Assembly: GCA_964030785.1 (NCBI GenBank)
Contig: OZ034978.1
Location: 20,001-84,000, forward strand
Origin: Siderastrea siderea
Lineage: Eukaryota; Cnidaria; Anthozoa; Scleractinia; Rhizangiidae
Reading direction: 5' to 3'
Length of the DNA: 64,000 nucleotides
This document shows positions 14,101 to 26,100 of the stretch, one piece after another; the stretch's first letter is position 1, and every line of letters starts with the position of its first letter. A model generated the notes under the pieces. The model saw nothing but the letters and a program-made list of their open reading frames with translations. It was not told where the DNA came from and did no database searches. The position numbers and the translations under genes are program-made.

Positions 14101-17100
14101 CATGCTTTTGTTTTCCAAACAGGAAGAAAAAACCCCAAATGAGCAATTTTATTGTTTCCAAACTTTTGTTCTAGCCTTTCACAGTGCATTGTCGGATACT
14201 TGAAAAAGTTGGGATGTATAATTTCACATACAGCAATTAGCAACAGCAGACAGCCTACGAGAAAAATACCAATAGTGTTCAATTTTTTCTTTTTCCTTGT
14301 CCTTTTTCACTTAAGATCAAATAAACATTATAGTTGGAGGTCAATAAGCTATCAAGCAATCACGGAGAAAAATGAGATTGTGTGGTTAACTAAGGAATTT
14401 TGGTGTATTTTGGGATGTGCCACCCTTAAAAAATTGTTGACTTTGACGATTTTCAGAAGAGCCCAGCATGAATTACCCAAACCAGTTCCAAGGTATCTTT
14501 AGATCAACATTTATGCTGTCCATTGACCAAGGACTGAGGCCATTTACATGTATGACACATGCTCTATTATTTCATAGAAGTTGGTTTACAAATCAATGTA
14601 TATCTAATCATCAAAACCTGCCTTTTATTTTCGAATTGTGTTTGGTATATTTCAATGATGCTGTTTGATAAATGTCCAGTAAATCAACGAGAATTGTTCT
14701 GTTGATGGAAAGTGTCCATCATTTGTTGTACATTTTAGTTTACCAGCGCAATGCAAAATAATAGCTGCATTAATTTTTAAGATTTAATTCATGTCATTTT
14801 GTCCTCTTGAAAGCAAGAATCAATTTTCTCATTTTTCTTCAAATTAAAGCACTTTTTGCAGAAACAAACATTATCAGGTTTCCAGTTTTTCCAATACCTA
14901 TTTATGAGCAAAAGATAAAACCAACTGATGTTTAAACTTCAACAGCACCAAATGCTTGATTCTTATGAAAAGTCACTTTTACATCTTTTAAGATGGTTTC
15001 AAAACCCTTAGGTCACCTTACCCAGGGCTCACTGAAACTTAACACTAAGGCAACTTAAAGTTGATTTCCAGTCCGTACTGCGCACGCTCAGTCCCGAATT
15101 GTTTGTGAGCCTCACATGATGGAATGTTGTCTTTGCGACAATAAAAAACAGAGATAATTTATCAAATAGAGTGCATGGTTGGAGCTGTACAAAAACTTTG
15201 CCACATGGAGAAATAAATAGACTTTAATACCTCGTCATTTTCGGAAGAATCTTCTTGCAACACACCGTGTGTTTATCTACAGGCTTGCGGTTCCTCGTGC
15301 CTGATGGCAACTTGATGTGCAGAACTGCTGAACACTACTACACAGGCAGGCATTTCTTCCTGTTTCCCGTAATAGTCAGGTACACAGGAGCCCAAAATGT
15401 GACACCCATGGGCATTTTTGTCTGATTTGTGGCAACATAGCTAGTTTTACGAACTCGAGTATGCTGATTTTGAAAATCATTGTTGCCAAGCTCAATTCTT
15501 CTGTTAAGATGGGGTTATGGGACATTTAATTATGATGTCATTGCCCAAATAAGGAGTTTTCTTTCCTTTAGCAATTTTTAGTTTAATAGATCCAGGAATT
15601 CATTCAAAGCGTTTCTGGTGTACTGTAAAGATGATTCTAAGAATTTCTGACAGTTTTTACGCTGTTTCTATGAATATCGAGCAGTCACGTGACAATTGAC
15701 CAAGCCCTCTTACATAAAATTCACCTTATTACAGGTATAGTTTTGACATTTTGTTGAAAAGCGAATGTGATTCTTGTATTAACAAAAAGTTGCAATTGAA
15801 ATAAGAAAGAAAAATGTTATCACCATGCCACGCTGAAGCTACGAGCTAGCGAGCATCAAGAACGACGTCATGACAATGTCCATATATCGTTTTCCATTTT
15901 TTCAGCTTTATAGTAGGAAAATGGAGATAACATCATTGTTATTACACTTGGAGATAAAACTTAATCGTTTGTCTTGTATATTGCTGAATCTAAGCCATTT
16001 CATAATGTACTTTGTTGGTCACGGCCGCATGATGGTGACTTTAGTTGAATTCATGTAAAATTAATGAAATCAAGGTTACAGGACGTTGCTCCTTACTCTT
16101 AGGTTTAAATATGTCTATGATATTGTTAATCATTATTGTAAATATTACTAATAATTCTACTAAACTCTTTCAAAAACACTCAACTAATATTGTTTTTATA
16201 AAAGCGTCTTTAATGCATTTTACAGCAAGTTGATTCAGCAATTAGCGTCAGTCTTGGTGCATCCACACAGTCCGGTGCACAAGACATGCGACTTTCTGCA
16301 TTTACAGCGAAGAGTCGCGCAGCCAGTGGTGCATCAGTATGAAACCATCCCCAAACAAGCCTTCAGGATTGGAAATAGTGCCATAAATACAGGGACCAGT
16401 AGATCTTCTTCTAGCGTCCAGTCTGTCTCCTCTGGGTTTGGAATTACTGGTTTCTGAATGCGTGCCTGGCCCCACACCGCGGTTTCCTAGTGTTGTCTCT
16501 CCAAGGGTTGCTTGAACGTGTCGCTAGTGGGTGGTAGCTTTTCTGGGCTACTGATGTTGCCAAGTAGCATGACGCAAGCCAAGTCAAATGAGTCCTCTGA
16601 TGTCTTATACATTCGTCAAGCAAACGTTTCTGCGGATGCGATGGTGCCAGCATCGAGGACGTCTTCGCCCACCGAGGAGAGAAGATCAAAGTGCTCTGTG
16701 AAAACTGTCCACGCAGCCTTCTTTGAATGTCCACAGACCAGTGAACGAGGTGCTGTCACAGCTGGTAATGGGGTGAAATTGTAACAATGCACTTGATGAG
16801 TTATTAGGAAGATTTGCCGAGACCTCCTCCAAAGGTATGTACTTTGGCTTCTTTGAAGTTCCTACCCATGTCCACACCTGATGAGAGCTTAGTGCGATGC
16901 GCCAGGAGAAGTAACAGGACCCCTGTGTCTCGAGCGGAAACTACAACGTTGTTGACATGCCCGACCTCATGAAGAACAATCCTCGTATCGGCTTCTTTGT
17001 GGTTGGATCTCAAAACGGCTGCATCAAGGCTACGATCTGAGAAGAGAACATCCTCTTCGTTTGAACAACCGCCAGATACTACCACGTAGTATCAGCAGGT

Positions 17101-20100
17101 ACTTGCATGACAAGTTAGTCTGAGAAAAACCGTGCTAAGTCCGCTTTGTTGTCTCCTAGTGCCAGAAATTCTTGCCACTTCATCGGCAACGAAACCTCTC
17201 TTCCTTCAATAACTCTGTGCACGGGCCGCACCGTGTTCTTGGAGCATTGAGTTCTTGTCGTTGCTTTGATGGAGTGCCTGTGATAATGATCAAAAAACAT
17301 GTCGATCCTCTGGTATCCAGAACCTTTCCATAAGACAACGTCCAAGTAGCAGTCTGCAAAGCCACCAAAAGGTTTGCTTTTTCTGACTTTTCAATAGCTG
17401 CCACCAGAGCAAAGCCATTGATGAACAAAGAAGCATTTCCAAGAACTGTAACTGACTCCGAGCGCTTCAACTTTTCTATCAGAACGTCTGCTAAAATAGC
17501 TAGACTTGTTTCCTGTTTGCATGGTGTGGTTCATTTCTGCGTTAGCGCATCCTGGATTATCGCTTGTATGTTTACCTCGCGCCTGGCTTCATACGCTGGC
17601 ACTAGACAACGTAAGATGCTCCGGTCCGCATGCAGAATCTTTCTCTTCTCGGAACTAGTTGCAGCACTTTTAACTTAATAAAGGTTGGCAAATGTAGGCG
17701 GATTATTCTTGGGAATAGGGTCAAGAAGTTTTCCTCCACCCATTCTTCCCATTCCTGTCCTTCTTCTTCTCTGTCTGCAGATAGCAGCCTCCGTTCCACA
17801 AATCTTTCAAGCTGGGTCTGTCCCGAAGAATGAGCTTCTGGAGTTGCAAGATCTTTTGTGGCAATGTTCTGCAGTGTCCCATTTGTCTGTGACGAGAACA
17901 CCCCAAATTTTTGTAGTGTAGAATGTAGAGCAATCTCAGCTTCATTATCTTGCTTCTGTCTCTCCTTGGCACTCTCTCTGTGGATCAAGCGGTCATCGTG
18001 GTGTATGTCAAACATCTCTGATATTTGCGCAGTGATGTGCTAACGCAGGTTGTGGGATAAAGCCCGTCTGTTAACCGCTAAGGGTGTCTTTGCGATACCA
18101 ACGATGCTGCCACCCTTCTTTCCAGTCGCACTCCGCTTCTGATTCTGGCATTTGCACATTGGAATTTAATATTGTTTTTAAGGGTTAGGGTTAGGATATG
18201 CCAAAGGGCAAATGCGACAGCAATACGCGTACGCCTCAAATAAATCCACCCTTTGTCTTTTCATTAGTTTTCACCTTTGAATTAGCTGTAAAAAGTTTTT
18301 ACCTCACCTTGATTAGGGTAGGCACAGGAAAGCTTTCCAATTGCCAAGAACTCATGCTATTGACGATATTGAAAGGGTTAATGTTTTCAATTGCAACTTT
18401 TATTAAAACAGGAATCACATTCGATTTGAAAAATATGTCAAAGTTATACCCATGATAAGGTGAATTTTATATGAGAGGACGTGGTCAGTTGTCACGTGAA
18501 GGCTCGATGTTCATAGAAACAGTGTAAAAACTGTCACAAATTCTTAGAATCATCTTTACAGTACACTAATAACGCTTTGAGAAAATTCCTGGAGCTATTA
18601 AACTTAAAATTGCATAAGGAAAGAAAACTCCTTCTTTGGACAGTGACGTCATAATTAAATGCCCCAAAACACCATCTTAACCCAAGAATTGAGCTTGGCA
18701 ACAATGATTTTCGAAATCAGCGTACTCAAGTTAGTAAAAATAGCTATGTTGCCAAAAATCACACAAAAATGCCGGTGGGTGTCACATTTTGGGCTCCTGT
18801 GTACCTGACTATAAACAAAACCCACTACATGTACACACTGAGATATTATCTCGTCCTGGCTCAGCAGCCACCTCAAAGTCTCTTTCTTCAATTTCACTGA
18901 CAGTAAATAAAGCTCACATTCAATCACATCCATGATGGTGGGAGACAAAAATTGTTATTTTACTTTATGTAAAACATCACGAATTCGTACATTTCATAAC
19001 GGTCGTACATGACGTAAGTAGTTTTCAAAACAAAAAACCAAAACAAACCGTTAAGCCTGCGCAGTATGGACTGGAAATCAACTTTAAATGCTTATCAAAA
19101 TCTTAACTGAAATTAAATCTAAATCTTAGCCCTAATTCCTTCATTTGCTCTGACAAAGGTTTATCCCCAGAAACATCAGCTTTGAAATCTCTTTATAGTA
19201 ACCTATTTACCTTATGTCAACTCAGTTGAAACATACAGAAAAACACACAACAGTTGTAGCAATATCCATTCACTCCAAAGAATCCAGAAGCATCTCTAGA
19301 GACCAATGTAGTTGTAATCAACTTCTAAAGAACAGGGCTCGAGACTAACGGTAGCCAACTAGTCACAGACTAGTAGAAATTCCGTTTTGGCTTGTAGAGT
19401 TTGCTCTTTCACTAGCCATTTTGGCTAGTGAAAATTTCAAAGTACTAAAGCACCGGAGGGAAACTATACTAAATATTGCTTCTGATGATTGGATCCCAAA
19501 AGCCAATTGAGTGAACAGGAAATAAAACTTATCCTGTAAAAGGATATCATAATGTTTGTATGATACTTGTTTTGTCCTCTCAACATTTCTCCGTATTAGT
19601 CTCAGTTGGCAACATTTTCTCCGTCATTGCCGCTACGTTCGAACGAAATTAGCCCTCTTCAGAACGTTTCACCATACGTTTCCTTGAAAGGTCCATTAAT
19701 GCATCCATATGATATTTGTCTACACGTTGTTAGTACATGTACGTTCACACAATTCGTTTGTATAATATTAGTAAGTTTCTCTTCGCAGCATTTCTCTCTG
19801 AGTAACGTCTTCACAACATTTCTCCGTATGTAAGTAGGTTCGTTGATTTATTAGTCTAGTCTTCTCAACGTTTCTCCGTACATTAGCACATTTGCACGAT
19901 ATTGTTCTTGTCCTCCCAAGGTTTTCAGTGTGTTACTACATTTGCATGATAAGTCTACACTTAGCGTTTCTCTGTACGTTGGTATGTTCATGCGGTATTA
20001 GTCTTGTCTTCTCAACGTTTATCCGTACGTTAGTGCAATACTAAATGTCTTGTCTGTTTCTCTATAATTTACTGTCCCACTGTAATAGTCTAGTTTGTCC

Positions 20101-23100
20101 GTTTGGCGTTCTTCCGTACGCTACACACGTTCTTACGGAATTGGTTTTGTCCAATAACATTTCTCCGTAAGTTAATAGTGGCGTATTTTATTAGTCTCAG
20201 TGTCTCCTCAACTTGTCTCTGTATCTTGGTACGTTGACAGTGTCTCTCCCTACTGTACTGCATTTGCAACCAACGTGTTTGATATGACTTCTCAACGTTT
20301 CTCCGTATCTTAGTAAGTTCGAAACTTATTAGTTTTGTTTTCTTAACGTTTCTCCGCGCTTAAACACTCTTATAATGTACTAGTCTTCTCTTGTAGACGT
20401 TTTTTCCATATGCGAGTTGAGTGCTGTATCAGTCTTGTCTTTTTGACGTTTCTCTGTACCTTACAACTTTGTACAATGCCAGTCTTGTCTTCCCAACGTT
20501 TCTCCGTACGATGACATGCTCATATAAGGTTATCTTTTCTAGATATTCGTCATGTTCTGACCGAAACGGAAAAGAGAGGCGTGAACAACACTGCGCCAGG
20601 GAATCTGTGAGGATCTTTAACCGTTGGAAAGAATGCTCAACATTCTAGTTCTTCACTCTTGAGATTACAGAGAGGCATGTTTACAGTACTTAACTCGGCT
20701 AAAAATTAGACATATTGAACACGGCATGAGATTACGCAAAAAAAGGAGTCTGGCTAGTGAAAATTTATTTTGGCTAGTGAAATCAAACCTGTCACTAGCC
20801 ACTAGGCTACTAAGCTGAAAAGTTAGTCTCGAGCCCTGAAAGAAACACAGCATCAAAACCAAATAGTGAATGTAGGAGTTTTTACTTACGTTTAAACTGC
20901 TTGTGCAGAGAGTGCCTAGAGAAACCACCTGTCTGGCCATTCAGTGGAACCCTACACATAATTGAAACATGACATTTTTACCAATTTTAATGTACTAGTA
21001 CTTCCTCTTAGGTTATAGCAGATCTGCTGCAATGCAGGCTTGCGTGGATCTTCCCTCCACTGGAAATGTTATCAATTGTTAACATCCGCATATTGAATGA
21101 ACAACTGTAATCTCCGACAAAACTGTTGAAAAACTTTGGAATGAGTGGGAACTTTAACTTTGAAAAAACATGGGCACGCAGTGCATGCAGAACGGATGAC
21201 GTTTTTAACTCGTCAATTTGGCTTGCGCAGTGAACGGGTGGTGGATGGTGTCGACGGTCTGTAATAGACCTTTTTCACGCAGCTACTATTTAGCATAAAA
21301 GGTAAACATTTTGCATGTCTAGCCTCGCAGTGAAAAACTTGAAAACGAGTTTAGACGTGCAAAAACAAAGCTTTTTATTCTCTGGGGACTCAACATGGCC
21401 GCCACGTGACAAAGGTCTATGGCCATTGGAATTGGATCGAATTGATGAATTATTTATATCTTGTTTTCGAGCTAGGCTGCACGGCCAAAACCAGCTGTGC
21501 TCCACACATGTTCCGCGTGGAGGACACCATATCTCCTACCTCCCCTACTACGCATGTTTAGGAGACATACAAACCAATCAGAAACTCTCTCTTGCACATA
21601 TACCGTCCTTTTCATCTAAGCGTGGTCACGTGAAGAAAAAACATGTTTTAACTGGATATCAAACGTGGCATGTTTGGCTGCCAAACATTCGAAGTTTGAT
21701 GGCCGTTAAACTTGCATTCCTACGTGCGTGATCGGGTTTCAATGCCAAAATTTGTATAAATATTTGACAAGGTCAACATGTTTTCTTATGTGCCACTTAA
21801 TATTCCCGAATCTCTAAGAAAAAAAATCTAAAATCTACATTTTCTAGGTCTTCTTCGTTTTCTTGACACCTGCCATGTTAGCGAAACATGCTCTAACAGC
21901 CTTCAAACTTCAAAGTTTGACGGTGAAACATGTCACGTTTCCACCCAATTAGAACATGTTTTTCCGTCATGTGTCCACGCTTATATGAAAACGACGGTAT
22001 TTTGAGTTTTAAGGAGTAGGGGAAACGCCCAACCTCGTCACCAGGCTCTTTCAAAACTGAGAAGACTCTGGGGATGAGGTTGGGGAAAGGCTGACTTTTG
22101 GCCTACTGCATAGGATCTGTCCTAGATTTTCAAGATGTATTTTTCTTCTCTTAAAATTAACTAAAGGTACTTCTATTTTGGAGCTCAAAATAGCCAGAAA
22201 TCAAGCCGAGGAATAATCAACCTCTTAAAAGAAGTCGTTGAGCTCTTTACAGCAGCGAAAAGCTGTTTCACGTTGAGATTCTTTCGATTTGCAAGAGACC
22301 CTGACCTTAAGTCTGTAAAGTTTGCCCTAAACTGGACTTCAAATAGATTTTACAAGACCTGGGTAAACGCTACAGTATGGTAAATGTTGTTTTTAAATGT
22401 TGATTTGCTTTTTAAAAATTGATTAACTGAATGTTTGATCCAGATTTCTATATTTTTTTGTAATTTTGTTCGCAAAGCCGCTGCTCTTTTGATTGCCACG
22501 GATTATTTTTGTTTCTAGTGTGACGCATGTGTCACATGGAATTATTTTGTTGGTGCTGTGACATTTTGGAACATGATCTTAACACGTGGACAGATCGAGC
22601 GGTTGAAACATGTGATCACGTGAACTTGATGGATTTTTTTGCCATTTCTGTACGGAATATGTTTTTGGATTTCAGTTTTGAAATCCGTTCGGTTGCCAGA
22701 TATCTATCTGTATCTTTGATGGAGAGCTAAAATTCAAGACATTGATTAACCGGTCACCACTGAACAGACCTGAAGTGTCTGCGTGTGCACGCATGCACGC
22801 AACAAAATCGAAAGTTTTCTGCTGTCCAGAAGTATAAAATATGTTGTTTATGTAAGGGTTAGACAATGAACGCGAGTGTTCTATGGGATATAGTGTCCCG
22901 AGCAAAGATAGAATGCCACTCGGCCTGCGGCCTCGTGGCATTCTATTTTGCCAGGGACACTATATCCCATAGGACACGAGCGTTCATTGTCTAACCGTCT
23001 TAGAACATGGTCACACCCACGAAGAATTTCGTTTTTGCGTGCAGATTGTATTTTTGCATTTGAATTTTTTAGTTCTCACCTTGAAATCACGTTGCTATTT

Positions 23101-26100
23101 TGTTTACAATATTTTTGCTATTGTCCACACGCCTTTGAGTTGCAATGTTTTACTGAGAGTACTTCACCGCGCGGTTTATCGCAGTTGATGCGTAAACAGC
23201 CATGAGCCAATACACGGACTGAGGAACTCGAGGCAGTGATTGCCCTACAAGATTTACTAGATTTACACTGGTGAAAGCAGTCTTCTACGCGCTACAACCA
23301 CCGGCACCAGCAAGTGGGGAACCCGCAGGGAAAGCCAAGAGACCAAAGACAAGTTCAAGTACAACACTCGCAGTCCGGCAAACGCGGAGAAACAAGTCTG
23401 TCTTTCTATTTCAATTAAGGTCTGAACATTTTTTATTTCATGTAAAGCTGTAAAGTAATGGTTTTTTTTCGATTTGCTTTGCTATTACAAGATTGCATTT
23501 TTTGTTGTTTTTTTGACATCGCCGTTGAAGCTGTTGTTTTCATGGATTTAGTTATAAATATTCACAGAGAATTTGTGCATTCATTAGTAGTTTCTACTTA
23601 GTCATTAGTATGCTCTATATAGAGCATACTAATGAGGCTTCCAAACAAAGGAAAACAATGCCTCATTAGTATGCTCTATATAGAACCACTAATGAATGCA
23701 GAAATTCTCTGTACTTTTACCCCGCAATTTCCCTGTGCTTCAAAGCCCCCGCCACTTTACATAATTTAAGACAGTTTATGGAATATAGAGCATCGAAATG
23801 CTGGACACTGATTGGCTGAGTGGGTGTGACCATGTTCTAATTGAATAATATTTTTGGCTGGAAAAGCTTTCTTTCGTTTATTCTGTGTGTTTTCAGTGAT
23901 AAGCAATTCTTTGGAAACGTGGTCTAATTTGCATAAGCGGGTTGAAATTTGATATACCAAATTTAGTTTATGCCAAAGACACGTTTATGCAGGAGTTAAT
24001 AATGTTGTCACGGTTCTTGGCTTGTAGTGCTTATTCTTTTGCTTTGCTTTTGAACACGAACGAAATATTAATATCCAGCTTAATTCTTCAAGGGTAAATA
24101 ACTTTTATTAACCTTATGCAAAAACCGCTTGCTTATCAGCTCGGGTTTCTTATTATTGTCCTTTGATCTTTTTAAATTGTAATGCCACTAGAAAACTAAA
24201 AATGTTTGTCTCGTATTGGAATTGACTCTGTCAGGCTGGTTGGAAGTACGAAAGCTAATAATTCCGCTTGGAAATTAAAAAAAGGAAAACAGACAGAAAC
24301 AAATTACATGTGCATGAATTCGAGAAGTAAGCCGAACTGGTTTGTTGCAGCCAAGAGTCATTCTCAAACGGACGAGTCCGTCTTGTGTAAAATCTCTGCT
24401 GTGTTTACTCTGCTGTGGAAATGTTTACCACGGCTAAGTAAATGCTACAATGTGAATTAAACTCTGCTAGACGTCAAGTATAACAAAACGGCGTATTCGA
24501 AATAAAATTATGTTGATCAAGACTCGCGAATGCCAACACTTTAAAGCACGGGGGTCGTATTCCCATCCCGTATGGATCTGTAGGTAAGGGTTTCAGTGTC
24601 CCAGTGGCACACAGAGTCCCCCCCCTCCCCCCCCCCGCCTCACACACTTGAAGACAGACACCGTATAGCGCCGTTATCTTCAGTTTACAGCATCAACTGC
24701 ATGACGTCAATTTCACGATGTCATCCGTTAAAAAAATACCAACAAAATTTCTTTCCTCTCCTCCTTTTCAGTTCCACTTTCAGTGTTGTGCTTTGTGGCC
24801 CCTAAAAAGGCTGATGAATCTTGAGTCCTTGAGTGAGGGGAGGGGGGACAGAAACCACTAACATGTTTATGACCTTGAAGGTGTTTTCATGCATATATGT
24901 GTATGTATTACATACATAAACTTTCTTTCCACTTGAATTTAAGAGTGGCTATACAAAGCTTCATTTGCCTTCGAGAGAAAGAAAAAATGAATCAAGGGAA
25001 CAACTACGTTAAACACAAAAATAAATGCAGGGAAAATCTTAAAAACTGTTAGTTGTAACATCAAAATTATAAACTTAACAAAACTGTGGATCTTCCTCTC
25101 AAATTCATTTAATATGTGACTACATTTTTGTAAGTCCTCCAGGAGAGAATTCCACAGTTAAGCAGCTGAGTTAGTAAAAGAGTGCAAACCATATGTGGTA
25201 GTTCAGGGTTTAGGAAGAGATAGGATATAGTTGCCACATATATTGTAATTTACAATGTGGAAGGTAATTGCATCTCTCCTGTGGTTTGGATAATTAGTGA
25301 CAAACAGGCTCTGATACGGTCAAATCAGCACATTTTGGAGATACCTATTACATATTATAATAAGTTGCAGGGAGAGCTGTAACCTTGAAGAATAACATTA
25401 AGTATTCCCTTATTCAAAACCTCCAACTTGTCAGCATTGCAAGCTCCACAATAATTCCAAACTGCATAACCATAGTAAAAATGTGGTAAGATAAAACGCC
25501 TTGTACAGTTTCAATGAAGTGGGAAGTTGACAATTACAGGGATCCACATTAGGAGTCATCAGGTCATCTGAGACGACTGTTACGCCTTTTGGACGAGTAT
25601 CATAACTCAAAATTTTTTTCTTGAAGACAGGTAACTTTTGAGGAGTATTTTTTATTCCTTTGCATTTGTCAATGAGGATTAACATTGTGAACTTCACACA
25701 TCACACAGCATTTTATACCGTACCTCTCATGAATCAAATGTTTTCAGGCTCAATTTTTTGTTTTCTTCTGCTCATCTATGGCAGCAGCACACAAACACAA
25801 AAAACTCTCTTTTTTGCATGAGGGCTCCACCATTATGTTTACTTGTCCAGATGATGAGTTTGAAAAAAAATTAATGAGGAACCTTGGGAGTATGCGTACT
25901 AATTGTGTGTCTCAACTAGTTCCATCCAAGATTGTAATTTACATTTTGGCTAATTTCATTACACCCAGAAAGACAAAGAATTAAATAAATTATCAAAGGG
26001 GCTATGAGCCAACTCGTGAATATGGGTTGGGGGGGACTAATTTTGAAGCCACAAACGTTTTTTCAAAAAAATAAGATGTCATACTGCTGCGTATAACATG

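Larger units (their letters stand above)
15055..19087 (-). mobile_element. 4-kb TTAA-flanked inverted-repeat DNA element carrying a decayed gene
   Basis: TTAA occurs at both edges (15055-15058, 19084-19087). Directly inside are AGTTGATTTCCAGTCC and its reverse complement. Further in is a longer pair of inverted arms of about 360 bp: 15374-15733 against 18453-18811, recognisable by TCAGGTACACAGGAGCC and its complement. The segment between outer and inner repeats is too diverged to align by eye. A minus-strand coding remnant (16236-18015) sits between the arms. TTAA targets are typical of piggyBac and Kolobok, but the gene looks like neither. The whole element lies in ADO intron 4. Confidence 0.72.

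Noticed and set aside
15225..15300. Candidate ADO exon on the minus strand (HKHTVCCKKILPKM with splice-like ends)
   Set aside because: Lies inside the TTAA element. The exon at 11357-11462 fits the ADO family and phase exactly.
16230..17921. Plus-strand ORFs in the TTAA element
   Set aside because: Shadows of the minus-strand pseudogene, whose conserved motifs are all on the other strand.
18178..18196. Telomere-like TTAGGG run as a chromosome-end relic
   Set aside because: Under three units and inside a transposon.
21315..21731. 138-codon plus-strand ORF
   Set aside because: Runs into the inverted repeat at 21599. No motif.
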